A DNA stretch of 64,000 bases from Lanius collurio. Taxonomy: Eukaryota; Chordata; Aves; Passeriformes; Laniidae. Within the stretch, counting starts at the first letter, position 1, and every line of letters starts with the position of its first letter. Below, in pieces: positions 24,601-39,600 of the stretch. Where the stretch lies: contig JACBWW010000004.1 of NCBI GenBank assembly GCA_020086605.1, forward strand, positions 22,240,506 to 22,304,505, in the 5' to 3' direction. The notes below the pieces were generated by a model. That model saw only the letters and a list, made by a program, of their open reading frames with translations. It was not told the origin of the DNA and did no database searches. The translations under genes were made by a program, and so were the position numbers.

Positions 24601-27600
24601 TAGTTTCAGGCATTATTTAATGCATCCTTGCACAAATACAAAGTATCTGTCGCTCTAGCTACTTCTCAAAGCTCCCTGAATTCACTTTCATAATAAAGCT
24701 GAGCAAGTTGGTGTGGTGGTACTCTTACTTGCAGCTGAGGGCCAAGGTGTAGAGAGACCCCATTTAAATGTCAATTTTGTAGAAACACAGTGGATCTCAG
24801 GGATTTGTGAAAGTACTGAAAATATGAAAATTTACAGGCTAGTAGAAGAGAAGGAACCTGCCGTGAAAAGGAAAGCCTTGGTTAGGCTTTGAAGAATTCA
24901 AAGTACAATCCTTACCCGTTTGGAAAAATGTTCTAACAGAGTTGTTACATGTTTTATAAAAGAATGTGTTTTTCTCCCCCTTGAGGAATGTTCTTACTAA
25001 TACATTTTTTAAAACGCATTTTGATTGAATTTTCAGAAGAGTTAAGATTTATACTTTATTTGACTTTCTTAGTCCTCCGTTCATGTTTCTGAAACTGTTG
25101 AGCTCTGAATGTGCATGGTCAGTTTAGGCTGATCTAAGACTGTGTTGTCACTGAAAGGGGTTGTTACTTCAGTATCCTGTTTGCATCCCTTGTGCCAGCC
25201 TGAGTTACTCCTGTGGCTATACAGACAGAGTAGGATCAGGAAACTGATGTAATTCAGAACTGACTAAAAATATATAGAATTATTTCCTCGGTAGACTTGA
25301 TATGTGTCAACACAAGCAGCTAAGTCAGCACTGTAGAAGGAGCAGAAATAGGAGGAGGAGGATTGGTCCTTCTAGTATCAGCCTTGGGGACTTACAAATT
25401 GGTTTAAGACAGTGGAAAGAATTCTGTTGTACCTGGGGAGGGTGGAGTGTGGGATTGAAAGGTGAGGACAAAATTGTTTTGTGCCATTTTGTTTCCCAGT
25501 TTTTGTACTAGACAGTCTTATATCATCAGTATATTTACAAATCATATCAAATCTATCTCTCCTGGGATCAAAGAAATGAGTATGTAAGAATTGTGAAAGT
25601 TGTATTATGTAGAGAAAATTTTTGAGCATTTATCTTTGTGTATGGAACCTGAGTTCAGCACTCCTGAGGGTGATCTGTTTACTTTGTGTTTTTATTGACC
25701 CTGAGATTTTCTGCTTTTCAAAAAAGGAGGCATGTTAATTCATAGGGCTCATGGTCATGCCGTACATCAGAGGATATTTTTACTCTAGTCTTCAAGACTG
25801 AAGGAAGCAAGCTGATTAATTTATAGAGCAGATTTTTGGTGATCTGATTCGTGATTTTGTATTGAAAGTCTTGATGACGAAGTATTCCTCAAGTCTAAAT
25901 TGATTTTCTGTGTTTCTAAAAGTTGAGCTCTTAAATTCTGCATAGCTAACTTCTGTTATGTTTTAGCCATGTAATGGTTACAATGAGAGAAAAGCAATAA
26001 ATCAAACACGTGTAAAGCAATTACAGAAAGCAATTCTAAGGCAAGTCTGCTAATATTGACAAAAATGCCAGAGCCTCAAATACAAAGTATGTTCTTGTGT
26101 GCTAACCTTTCTTTGCAACCTACTGGATCCTGTGAAGATTGTTATAAATACTATCGTATATAAAAGGGTTTTTTAGGCTCTTTTTGTTAAGCAAATTCTT
26201 GGGGTTTTATTTTGTTGGGGTTTTTTGTTTGTTTTTTTAATACCATTTTTTCTGTAGAGTATTAATTCTCCAGATTCCATAGCTCATTAAATTGTTTGGT
26301 TGAAACACATGAGACATGGGCAATACCTTTTAAGTATCGAGAGCTGATTCTGCTTGGCCAAGTACTCCAGAAGCATTTCCATAAGTAAAAAATTTGGCTG
26401 TGGGCATTTAGTAAGTGGATGCCTCTCTCTGTGTAGGTTACAATTACGTTGTTTTCCTCTCTGAGGGTGAAATAAGGCTCAACAGTTGCAGCTAAGATTT
26501 GTGAAATAAAGGATTGCTGGCCAGTGGAAGAGAAGTAAAGGGGAGACCATCACTTATGGAAGACCTTGATTTTGGAGAGAGCTGAGAACTGCCTTCAATT
26601 CAAAGGGTTTTGGAGCTTTCCTGACCTTCATTAGATGACTACTGAAGTCGTTCTGAGTTTATTTTTGTAGATAGACTCTCTGGGCAGCCAGTAACTTCCA
26701 AATGTTTGTAGTATGCTGTTGTGCATATGTGCAGGTAATATATTTTCTAAAAACCTACATTTGTAACTATTTCATGTGTACTCTGGTATTTATGTGTACT
26801 GTGGAACAACTGTGCATTGACTAGTGAAAATTGGGGTAGCATGCTAGGCCTGTGAAGTTGGTCAGTTGCTGCCCTAGGTACTAGAGGAGTGGAAATTACG
26901 TGCAATTTTAGTTTTCTACAGAAGACCACTAACTTTCTATTTGATTAGAGTCAATTTTGGAGTAATTTTTAGAATCTAGCATAATTGCCGTTGAGTATAG
27001 TTGGAGTTGCTGGGTTGGCTAATTCTGGATCTTGTTTTGTACCTTTTATTTTGACATATCTGTGCAATCAGTATAGAGTCTATTTGGGTGTGTTTGGGTT
27101 TTTTTGGTGTCAAGTTGGTGGTGTTTCTCGCCCACCCACCTGCCCCTCCGTTCTTACCGTGCACTTTGGTTCTTTACTGTTTCTCGCCAAGTGACAGTGG
27201 TTAGTTGACTATGCTTTCATGACAGACTTTTAACTGAAATACTCATAATTGCCTTGTTCTCACTAGGATTTTAATTAAATCAGTAGTTAGCTTATGCAAG
27301 GTAAAGGAACATAATTTAATTTGGTTCACCATTGAGCACAAGACTGGAGTGGCTTAAAGTCAGGGTTGATGTGTGAAGTCTTCACTTGGGCTCAAGAAAG
27401 GAGTGATGCAAGAATGTTATCACCCTGGTTAGACTGTTTCAGGCTGTAACCACTGAGCAATGAAAATGTGCAACCACACCCTTTACAAAAATCTTCAAGG
27501 ATAGATGAGGTGCCGATTGTAGCAATTCCTCTCTCCCTCCCCCCCATGCCTCCTTTAGTAGTGAAATGGTGGTGATGCTCTTACGCTCAGTAGAGCAATG

Positions 27601-30600
27601 TGGTCTCTACTTTACTTTTCTTATTCTATTTTTTTAAATCCCTCTTCCAGGAGATTTTATATTGAACCTAGTACTGCATTAGCTATTCAATTATTTCAGT
27701 CAAGTTAAAGTCATAGAGAGGACAAATGAGTTTGTATAATGATGTTCCTGTAATGATGGCCAATCCACTAATGTAATTAATTGTTTACATTTTCTATTCA
27801 CATCTGCAAATTCCCCTGTGTTCTCTAGAATTTTGGCTTGCAAAAGTCAAAACACAAGTTCTTTTGCTTTGTAGTGAAGAGACTACTTTTATCCTCAACA
27901 AACTTGCTACCTTTATTTTTCAACTATGAATTTTTTGTGCTAGTTGAGATCACTTATCTGTTCTGCTGAATTTATTATCATCTACTATGTTAGCAGGCAA
28001 GTAGAAATCTTCCTTGCTTCTTTCTAAATGGAAATAGTATGACCGGTGCTTTAAAAAAAAAAAAAGCATTATTTTTGTCCATATAGAACGGCACACTAAA
28101 CCTAATTGTCCCTTGATATTCTAACATTCAACTGTTTTCAGTAGTAAGTAAAACATGAATCCATGAAATAGTTGCTTCCTGTGTAATGGATTTGTGAATT
28201 CTGTGTTTGAGTTTATGTAATAATTTCTGTTCAGTATGGTGGCGTTAGACACTGAATTGCTAATTGCAGTGTACCTAATTTAATATGGCTTTGGATTTGG
28301 AAGAAAATGTATAATAGACCTTATGCTAACAATGCTGTAAAGACAAAAATGTGTGCATATATTAAAATGTTTCATGTGATTGCTCTCTGTGCTTTCTTGT
28401 AGAGTTACTATACAGACTTTAAAACCGTTCATTTTGAACAGAAAATTATATTCTGTCTAGGGCAAAAATACTTCTGTTGTTATTGACTTACTAGAATAAT
28501 TAATGCAAACCAGGTTGGTTTCTTTTCTTTTTCTTTCTTCTTTTTTCTTTTTTTCCTTCTGAGACATACTTGGTTGCTTTGTTTTGGGTACAGAATGGAA
28601 TAAAACAAGTTTTTGCTTTTTTGTGTGTTTTCAGGCTCGGATAGCATTTTTACAAGGCGAAAGAAAGGGCCAAGAAAATTTGAAGAAAGATTTAGTGAGA
28701 AGAATAAAAATGTTAGAATATGCATTAAAACAAGAAAGGTAGGTATACAAATTGTTTCATTTTTTTCTGACCTGGAAAACTTAACAGACTAAGATGAATT
28801 CACTCACATTAAGTGAACTGTCTGTATTAGATGTTTGTGTTATTTTCTGTAAACCGTCATTAAGGTTGCTCTTCTTTACCTTGTGTGTTCTGACAGATCT
28901 TAGTGTTTTCTGTAATAAAATGTTGCATAATTTTCTAAATGTTTGGACTTTTGTCTTAAATAGACAAATGGGACAGTTTCCATTTTCTGAGTTCGAGTTC
29001 TGGTATACTGAGTAGGAATGAACATACACAAAGGATTCTTACCTTATTACGATACCTTTATCTGTGCTTCAGTTGTATTAAACTTGAAAGGATGAAAAAT
29101 ACTTCTCTCTCGACCCCTTTCAACTATTTTGTGTGTGTTGCGTAATGAAAAACTATGTTTTGTGACAGAACAAAATCCTTTAAGAGTTATTTTTTGCATT
29201 TTGAAGTTGTTTGGGTTTTTTTTCATGTGGTAGATACTTGCATATTTAGCCTCATTATGTATGTTTTCTGTAGCATTAATTTATTGCTTAAAAAAATTAA
29301 AATTCTATTCAGTCTGTACAGGTTAATGTCCTTCAAACCTCTGTGTTCTTTTGTTGCCTGGTTATTCCAGTTAACCAAAATTGGTAGTTAATTTTGTAAA
29401 ATCACTTGGGAAATTATCTTTTTATGTGCCTATACTTTCAGTAGTGGACTCAGTTCTTATTTTTAATTTTATCTTGCTCTTAAAAGGTAGGTGAGTCCAA
29501 TGGTGAAACATCTTGACAATCAGGCAACAAAATATGTAGTCTTTGTTTATTTTGATTTTGGGGGACCATTCCTCCCAGAGTAAACTTAAAATTTTGTAGC
29601 AAAACGTAGTGAGGTTTCATCTGGATATTTTTGATTTAGTTGTGCAGGCGCAGGTATGTCTAAGTATATTTTATGTTATGGATCAGTCTCATGATCCCTC
29701 ATGATGAAGGACTACAGAAATGCATTTCAGTTGTTTTCGTATTAAAACCTAATGTTGTGGTAAGATGACTTCATTCTTCTGTGTGAAGTGTCCAGTACAG
29801 AGGTGCTTCCGAAAACAGTGTGTATTCATACAGAAAGCCATATCAGCACATCATATGTTTTCTGGTGAAGTAATAGGCAGAAAGGATCTCTTACTTCATT
29901 CAGCCCTGTCCTTTTAATGGAAAGTAACTCAGGTTTTCCAGCCGGTGTAAGACTAAGTTTCATTGTCATATCCTACAGGTAATGTACAAGTCACTGTGGG
30001 TTCAAGGCAGATGAAATGTATGCAGGGTCTTGGGGTGTAAAGAACATTGAGTATATCAATGAAATAGTATGCTGTTATGGCAGATGCAGGTATCTTGCAT
30101 GTAAGTAACTTTCAGGAGGAAAAGATTTTGCTTATTTTGGCAGTAATGAACTGTGTGCTACACAGGGACTTTTTGCAAATGTACACCATACTGCAATGAG
30201 AATTCCCTGTTTATTGAGATGAATCAGAGGCACTTAATTTCAGCTGGAGTGTGAAGCTGTCCTATAATAGGATGCACAATTTGAAGTTGAATGGCTTTTG
30301 TGAAACCTCATTCCTTTCATGAGATGAAGCTGCCTTTATAGTCTTCCCATGAAATTCTGAAATTAATCTGATGGCAAGAAACTTGTAAACACATAGACCG
30401 AAGAATAACAGCAGGAGCATAACATTTGCTTTAGTTCTTATGGCTGGTGGATACAATCCCACACTGCATAGTTTTCAAGAGGAAGATCCTGGCTTAAGTT
30501 CCAGACACAAATCTCATGAAGATTGCTAGAAGTGGGAGCTGAAACTTGAGTTGACTGGTGAATGTGTGGGAGGCAACAAGGAAGTATGCCCTGTAGTGCG

Positions 30601-33600
30601 AGGGGATCTAACTGTGAAAGTATGATGGATTGAGAAACTGAAAGCAAGCAGGTACTGACTTGCCAGTAAATCATCCAAGAATGATACTATGTTAGTTTCT
30701 TGTTTGTTGCACTCAGTGTTCAGGATAAATGCGTGTTATTTTTTTGTCATTGTTCCTGAGTGAAGAATCACAGCTAATGAAAATACACCAGCTCCAAAGC
30801 AAAATAAATTCTGAGATTATCAGACCTGAAGATTGTTGACAGCAAATTTCAGTGTTGCACCCAGTTCCCCCCACCCTCTTTCTCCTTTTTTTGTTACTAA
30901 CTCCCTTATGCCATCAAAAAGTTTCATGCAGTGAAATACCAATTAGGAGTCAGGAACAAACTCATTCAGACAACAACTGTTGTGATTTCTCAGAAGAAGG
31001 TTATGAAGCAGAACATCAGCATGCAAGATTAAATAAAATGCAGTAGTTGTTACAAAGTAATTTAATATTTCTAGTATTTATTTCTAAGTATGTATAATAA
31101 TGTTTTAGACAAGTAAAATGTTATTATTTTAGTGTCTTTAAATGCTCTGATAGTTCTGGATAATTTTTTCAGTAATGAGATTAGGTCCTATGCAGTTATA
31201 TGCATGGAGTTTGTTTGTATCTAGTGTATATTCTTTTATGGTGCTTTGCAGACCCAGACAGATGTTGTCTGACGTGGACTTTGAGCCACTCTACTCCAAG
31301 CTTCATTACTATAGCATTGGGCTTAAATTAATGAGACTTGCTGAAATCGTGAAGCTGTGGCTGTATTTTAGCTTCATGGGCTTTGGGCTGGAGCTAAGTT
31401 ACACTGTTGCAACTGAGTGGTGGGATTCATTGGTTGAAAAGCAGGAAGAAGTTAAATCAAGTCAGGGTGTTGTTGCTTCTACTCTTTTTCACTCTAGGAA
31501 ACCTAACCTTAGGTAAGTCAATACTCCAAGGATTGAGAAGTTGCCCCTTGTAGAATTCATTTACTCTCTGGTGTGGAGGAGTATTGTCACTGACTTGTCA
31601 TCAACACTGTAGCTTGTTAGTGTTTTTTAAGATATATAGTAATTACCCCAACAGGGAAAGACATAGATGTGCGAATATATAGTTGATTGGAATTTAGTAA
31701 GATTAATTTTTGCTGTGAAAGACAACTGGCCTCATTGCATGCAGCAATATTTTGGCTTATTTATAGTAGCTAGTCATTGGTATAATTCTAAATCAGATAC
31801 ATCATTGTCTGCTCTAATGAACAATTAAAGCAGAATTTTAATTAAATGTTTTGAAATTGTAACTCCAAAGTGGAACAACTGCTCCTAAATAGTATGTCAC
31901 AGCTCTAAATTGAACAAATTTAGATCGGCTTTTCAATTATAGTGCTTTATTGGCTTAAATTACGAATTGAGCAAAAAAAATTTTGTCAGCTTTATTTAAC
32001 TTGAATTATTTTCCTTTTGGTTGTTTGGGTTTAGTTGGGGTTTTTTACCCCCCAAATAAACAGTGCTTTATAGGGCATTACATTGTAGTATGTACTTCCA
32101 GCCCCACACTAGCATGACAAGTTTCTTAAAGGGGTTTAGGTTTATTTATACCCTGAGGCAGGTGCATGGGAAAATGTGACGATGTTCTCAGGAGATTAAA
32201 CAACAAACTTTTACTGGCAAAATTTAGAAAGTAAGAGCAAATTTTAAACCAAACACTCAATCAAAGCATTTCACAAGGCATTTACTTAGCAAACTCATAC
32301 TCATCCAACTTCAAGTTAACCAGACACACTTCACTTGTCTTGAGCCAGTAATAATTTTCTCCAGTCTCTCACTGTACTTTTCATATCTGGAAAGCTTGGT
32401 GGAACACTGCCCTATCACAGTGTGGCATGAAGCCTTGTCTCTGTTTAAAGAGAGCACCTGAGGTAGACAGTCTTACTAGTGCATGGGTGAGCTATGAACA
32501 TATTTCATAAATAGTTAAAAAATATGATTCTGTTTAGTTGGCAGTCGGATTCAGGTCATACAAAAGTCTGCAGAATCTTTATAATTTTTCAGTTGCAATG
32601 TGATTGCCATGAAATGAGGGATTTTATCTCACTAAAAAGGGTCAATAGTGCCATCTACTGACAATTTGCTAATGAGACGTCCTAACTGCAATTTTAGCAG
32701 AAATGTGTGTAATCTAGAAGAAAATCCTTGCCATCAAATATGTAAGGCACTATTTGAGATGTGCCTGTACTTTCAATTTGAAAACACATGCAATAGTGGC
32801 TCAAGCATTTGAGAAGGTTTTTTTTTTCAATCCTTGATTTTGCCCACCACATGTTCCATTATGTGTCCTTACTTGAGAAGTTTCATATTCAAGAACATCG
32901 ATGGGAGCTAAGTGTTGTTCAGTTATTCTTAAACTTTTAGTCAGGTGTTTCATTTAGAAAAATAGAAAACTATATTTCTTAGAGTCTTCTTTAAAATATA
33001 GTTGGTAATGTTTTTACAGGTTTTTCACTTTGGCTCTGCTGCAGAACACCTAGAGTTCTTTGCCTTGAGATTTCGAGTCTTTTTGTGAAGGATGTATGGG
33101 GCAAAAGTCAAACCGTGAAAGATCAGTGATAAAGTTTGAGAACTCCAGGATCTAGGCATAGGTCATTCAGATGAGGTTCCTGGTTGTAAAGGCAGCTGAA
33201 GATATTTTGATAGGCAGCTTGGGTAAAGAAGAAGATTTTGAAGGCTCATGCATACTTCCATGGAAATAGTATCAACAAGACCGATATTTTGGAAAGTAGT
33301 GTTATTTTGCCAATCAGTGGAGATGATAGAAGGGACACAGGTACCAACAGAAAGAATAGTCTTGTTTTACTATTAATATTGAGGCAACACAGAAGGAAGA
33401 GGATACATTTGATATTATTACTCATTCAACTGTAGCAACAAGCAAAAACAAGCAAGGTAATAGATCTAATCATTACTAAACGAGAGAAAGACTAATGATT
33501 GAGAAGGATACATCACCAATTGCCTTAATACTTCACCATCATCCAGAATCCACAAGTTCTGGGGAGCCCTGTTTTACAGCGAGGACCTGGAGAACCCTTC

Positions 33601-36600
33601 CTGGTAACTGGGAAAATCATACCTGGTGTGTCCACACATAGGTGAGGTCTCAGGTTCACCCAGAAAGGTGTCCAGCTTTTAAAGGGGCTAAATCAACAGG
33701 TACAAATGAGTTGTTAACGTTTTGTACAGAAAACGTCTGGTTCTCATGACACACTTCCTGTCCAGCCAGGGCCAGAGCCCAAGCCATGGCTGGGAGGGTT
33801 TTTGTCTAAAATATTCCACTAACAAGTCTCTAGGGATATGAGTTGGGATGATTTCTCCTACTAACAAGCCTTTAGGAATATTAGTTGGGAGAATCTCTTA
33901 ATATATATTACACAAGATTATACAAACATCTCTACAACAGCCAGTTTGGCATTAAAAATATCTAATATAAATATTTTGATAATCTATTTTTAAATAAAGA
34001 ACCTTGATGGTATTAATCACATCATGCTCAAGGTTCATCCTGTAAGTCAACTCAGGCTTAGGCCTTCTCTTCAGGCCTTAACTTATCAGATGGAGGAGAG
34101 ATTGGAGTTAGGGTATCAGAGGTCATAAGGTGGGAAGGACTGAGGTGTATTTGCATAGGTGGACTAAGTAGAAATTGGAAGCTAAGCCTCCAGTCAATGA
34201 GGAGGAGAAAATCTGTAAGAGAATACAGATGATGAGAGAAACTACCAGTCTAACGTAGTTCTTCAGAGAACAGTCGTAAGCAAAAACGGAGCAGGAGACA
34301 AATCGAAGTGGAAATCAAAAGTGGCAGATAGGCAGGAACCCCAAATAAGAGGGTCATTTATTTTAGTGTGATTGGCTACCTATGGTAGTAGTACGACTGG
34401 TAGAATTATTTCTGCTAAATTCTTGAACATACTAGTTCTTGAAAGGTTCTCTTATTAGCTGATACACAGGAAAAAACCCACATTCTTGGAGAATATACTA
34501 AACTCTTGTCTGTAAGTTACTTGTTAATTGTGGATAATTGTCAAAATACTGTCTCAAAACTGTGTTCTTGAAAGACTAGAAATAATTGTTTGATGCACTA
34601 ATTATCACAACAGTTTTAGATGCATTAATTGTATTACGTTGGCATGGTTGCTTTAAATGGGAATAGAATATTTTGAATTGATCAAAGTCTTGTATGCTAA
34701 TTTGATAAACATCTGCATACTTTTTCAGGGCAAAATATCATAAATTAAAATATGGCACAGAACTGAACCAAGGTGACTTGAAAATGCCAACTTTTGAATC
34801 AGGTAACTTTTTTGCAATAGATTTTTGTCTGTTTAATTCATTGCAGCTTTCCGTCTTCTCCCCACCCCTCTCTTAGGTGTGTTGTAGGGAATATATCTAG
34901 GAAAGTTTTGGCATGGGGTAAATATTTTTAAATCTGAAAATCAAAATTAATTGACTTTTTTTTGAAGGAGCTCTGAATGTTTTTGTCTTAAATCAGGGGA
35001 AAATCTCCAAAGAAGTGAAAAATAGGCTATCCTTACTGCTTTTCTGGAGTGATCTGATTTTGCAGTTGTAAATATCAAGTTGATAATACCAGTTTTGCTC
35101 TTCAAAGTATTGCAGATGGAAGAAAGCATTTCTCCTAACAATGCTGTGCTCTTTAATAAGAAGAATTGCATTTGGCTTCTTTTGAAATGTTGGTCTTTGG
35201 GAGGTCTTTGGGCCTGTATTTGTATAGAGTGCCTTAAAATTGTGGTCTGCAGATACCTATGCCACCCCCTTCCCTTTTTTCCCCGCCTTATGTTTTATAA
35301 GTACCACATTTTGGGTACATTTAGTTGAAACTGGAGATCACAGTGCATGTTTCTGACTTGATGGGAATTTCTGTTTGTGCCTAAAAGCACTATATAAGTT
35401 AGATGTTAACTATGGCACTGTGTCTTTCAGAAGATACCAAAGATACAGAGGTTCCTGCAGTACCTCAGAATAGCCAATTGACCTGGAAGCAAGGCAGACA
35501 GTTACTGCGACAGTAAGTAGAATTGTTGGATATTGGTGTATTCATACTTTTCCCTGCACTTGGGGGACCTCTATGAAACAGAGTTACTGAGGTGGGAAAT
35601 AGTGATTTGTCTTTCAGGACTCTGTAGTCCTGAGCTTAAAGCAGTATATAGTTTTCCAAGTGAGATGGATAGCAAAGCTTATTTTTCCATAAGTGATCCA
35701 ACAGTGGCATTAATTTTTAATCCTTTCCTCTTTCTTTCTTCTCTTAACACATCTAGGTATCTTCAGGAAGTAGGTTATACAGATACCATATTGGATGTAC
35801 GTTCCCAGCGGGTAAGGTCTTTGCTTGGGCTCTCCAATTCAGAACCAAATGGTTCAGTAGAGACAAAGAACTTAGAACAGATCCTGAATGGGGGTGAATC
35901 TCCTTCATCAAAACAAAAGGGACAGGAAATCAAAAGGTAAGTGAAGAGATAAGAAATACATAAAGTTTGTTCTGCTTAGTGATTGATATGTACTGGTCAG
36001 TTCAAATTGAACTTCCAGCTGGAGAGTCTCTGAACACCTGTGGTTGTAGCTGACCACAAACGATTATGAACTTAACAGAATTAGGAATTTTAACAGAAAT
36101 TGATTATGCATAAGGACATATGCACCTATTACATACATATATTTATGTTATACTAACATTATATACAGGAAAATGGTGTGTTGATGTTGAATTACGTAAT
36201 ATAATCTCTTTGGAGCTGTTTTCTTAAGGAAGGAGTCTGTTGGGTGGTGCTTTTGTAATAAGGGTTTAGATGAAACTTCTTCATTCGGTGATTTCTTGTT
36301 TTGCTAGTTTTAAAGCCCTTAAGCTGTCAGGTAGCAATTTTGTTTAATCTGGTTAATGTTCTAAATCTCTTCAGCAAATAAAATGGATTCTCTCTTAATG
36401 TTTTTATCTATGTAGGAATTCTGGTGATGTTCTTGAAACATTCAATTTCTTAGAAAACGCAGATGATAGTGATGAAGAAGAGGAGAATGACATGATAGAA
36501 GATATTGCAGAAGGAAAAGAAAAGCATCGGATAAATAAGAAACACAAGGTAAAAGATCTTTTAAATTTTTTTAATAGATCTGAAATTCTCTTTAAAAGGG

Positions 36601-39600
36601 AATATTTTCTTTGGAGATGATACAAATTTGTAATGTTAAAATGTTTGTTGCACTTTTGTTATCTGAATGGATAATAAGCAGATGCATTACTAATAAATTT
36701 GGTGGTCTACTTATTACATTACATTGCAAACTTCAAAACAACCAACTGAACTGTTTAAAAATATGAATTAATTGATGAATCGGCCATCTCATCTTCTCTG
36801 CATACTTTGAGTCCTAGGCAAATTTAGCACAGTACAATGTGCATCCTTCCTGAATTTTGAACAAGGTAGGATTAATTCCTTAGAGGAAATGAAGTAACGT
36901 GAAAAAAAATTGCTTCCGTATCAAATACATGTTTAATTATTCCTTTTAGGCAGTTTATTACTAAATATATTAAGAACATAGCAGAGACTTGTCTCAAATA
37001 ACCTTTCGTTTAAGGTTCTATTAAGTTGTGTTGTGTTTGTGTTTTCCATTCTGTGGGCAGCTTTCCAGGTAGGATAGACTGTGATTACCTGTCCCATTTT
37101 AGTTCTTTCTCCTGTACTGAATCCTCATATTTGGAGTTTCTTTATTTAGAGATACTGATTTATGAATATTGTACTTACAGTTTTGTTACTTTCTGCTCAG
37201 AGCAATATTCTGTAGCATGATGACCCTCTGGTTGCATTGGATTTTCTTAAATAGCTGACGGCATTAGCTTGGCTTGATGCAGGTGTTAAATCTCCTAAAC
37301 TAATTTGTCAGGCAGGGGTTTCCACCATGCCTTGGACTTCTGGTAAACAGATTAGTCAAGCATTGAGTTGAATCCCTTTCTTTTCTAAGGCATCAGATAG
37401 TCTGATAAAAAGATAATCAAATAAATCTGTAAGCATATATGAAGATCTTACACTTACTTTTTGTCTTTTGATGAAGATTTTTTTTTTTAATAGAAAGCAA
37501 AAGCATCATTTATAGCTATCTTTATAAAAATTGTCTCTTTTTGCAAAAGTAAGAATATTGTGCAAATTACCTCATGTGGAAATTTTCTTCACCTGAAGAA
37601 TGAAATAAAACTTTTCACTGATGCCTTAGTAGAGGGTGTTTTTGTTTTGTTTAAAGTGAAGATGAAATAGTAAATATAGAAATAGTAAAAAGTTTTCTAA
37701 AATGCTGTATATTACAAATTTATACTTGGCACTGAAATAGAAACAAAGGCATCTGGACCTGTAGAAAGAATATTTTGTAAGCCTTCCCTCCAGAGCTATT
37801 GACAGTGCAAGAAAATCAACAAAGTTTTCTAATTGTTATATGTTAAATAAAAATAGTAAAGACTATGTATGGGATTTTTGTTGCTAAAGCTCGTGTCAAT
37901 GTTCTTCTCATTTCCTAGTGTTCACTAGCCTGCACTGCTCTCTTTTTTGTTTTGATAAGCTCTAAGTTTCTTTTTCTGCATTTTAAATTGAAAAATGTTT
38001 TCCCTTGCAACAAATTACTCAGTGAGAATAGCGTATATATTTTCTAGCCTAAATGACTATAAAATCTGTTTATGATTCAAATGCAGGAAAATGTTTATCT
38101 TCTTGCAGATTGGTAATGAAGGTTTAGCTGCTGATCTTACAGATGACCCTGATACTGAAGAAGCTTTGAAAGAATTTGACTTTTTAGTGACAGCTGAAGA
38201 TGGTGAGGGAGCTGGAGAAGCTCGAAGTTCAGGAGATGGAACAGAGTGGGGTAAGACACTAACAAAAGCATTTAGAAATAAGGGAATATTTACTCATGGT
38301 AGTACCTAAGAGTTTTGTAATACCTACTAAAATGGTGTGCATGTGTGGATGAATGTGATGATCAAACATTGATGCTTAGAAAATTATCTATTGTATGGTG
38401 AAACTTTCAAGTACAATTGTAGCTACATTTGTTTCAGGTTTTGTTTTTGATTTCAAAACTAAGAGGAGAATATTTTCTTTCTTAGATAAGAAAGGCAAGA
38501 ATTCTGAATGTTTCTATACCTAGATTAAATTTGCTTTCAAAACAGATGTTTTTTTCCTATTTGTTTCTTATCAGGACTTTCAAACTCTTTGTACCTAAGT
38601 TAATTTCTTCAGTGTACTTGAAAAATGGGAAATTAGTACTTTTATTTTTATGACTGAGGTTTTTAGATGTTGTTGCTAATATGGTTTGCATAAGTAAAAT
38701 TAAAAAAAACCCTGAAATATCTTCTAATAGCCCAACTTCTTATTAGTAATTTGATGTGAAACAAAATACATCAAGTCATATTTCTGCAACCTGCATGTTT
38801 CGAAAGAGGAGATTGAAAGAAAGAGAAAATTTGTATAGGAAAAAGAATAGTGACCTAAATAATCCATATTTGCCTTTAAATGGGAAATTGACTATCTTAA
38901 CTTCTGAACTGTGATAAGGGCAATTTGGTAGTTACATACTGTAAGTCTGAAACTGTAAGCCCCAAACTGCCATTAGATCATGTTTTTTGAGCATTTTATG
39001 TCATTGTGACAATGAAGTCATACTTCAATAAACAGCTCAGCAAAGAGCAGAGAGAATACAAAGATTTACAGAAATTAAAGTAATGGTACATCTTCCAGGA
39101 AAATAGTCCAGTCTGGATTTTGAAGGTACCAAGGATTAGAAAGCATTGTTTCCTAAAAACTAGTATCAAAGGATTAGTCACCTTTATTTTTAACTCAGTC
39201 TTACTTCTCTTGCAAGTTGAAGCCAAACAAGCTGTTACCTTTATTTTTTGTAATAACTGCCTATTTTTAGTAGCATTTTAGTTGCTTGATGTTGTTCCCC
39301 TTTGAAGTTGTTGTTATTTGATCAGTTTCTTGATCATCTTTTCATTTAGACACTTAGGCAGATCTCTTGGTGTAAGTTGTCTCATAGAACCTGAAGCAGA
39401 GTTTTTGACTTCATTTGCAACATCCCTTCAAATACATAGTGAAGTAGAAAGTTCTGGTTCTAGTATCAGTCTTACTATTGTATATTGATACTGTAATTGA
39501 TGTAGTCAAAGATTTACTCTCAGCAGACTACTGAAACCTGCTGCATTGAACTGGCTTTTCCATTGAAATTCCAAGTCATTGTTTCCAAAGATGACTTTCC

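Larger units (their letters stand above)
10145..28634 (+). other. STRN3: STRN3 intron 1 (18.5 kb)
   Basis: The first 400 bases are still CpG island and carry a YY1-like CCAAAATGGCTGC (minus strand, 10351-10363). The rest is AT-rich intron. It contains a CR1 reverse-transcriptase fragment (20190-20590), a short CR1 3' piece (14925-14970), an AT/GT microsatellite (17980-18023) and homopolymer runs at 20630-20660 and 21657-21680. No exon was recognised. The open frame at 11660-11998 (minus) shows no family resemblance. Confidence 0.85.
28739..34728 (+). other. STRN3: STRN3 intron 2
   Basis: Intron of 5,990 bases. It holds two LTR-like or repeat-like stretches (32100-32300 and 33540-34070, including a 42-base tandem duplication) and an open frame at 31175-31516 that ends at a good donor but does not fit the phase of the flanking exons. 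Confidence 0.85.

Noticed and set aside
31175..31516. 113-codon open frame in STRN3 intron 2 that ends at a good donor (CTTAG|GTAAGT)
   Set aside because: With either nearby acceptor (exon start 31173 or 31196) the length is not a multiple of three and the open frame does not match the phase of exons 2 and 3. The protein resembles no family I know.
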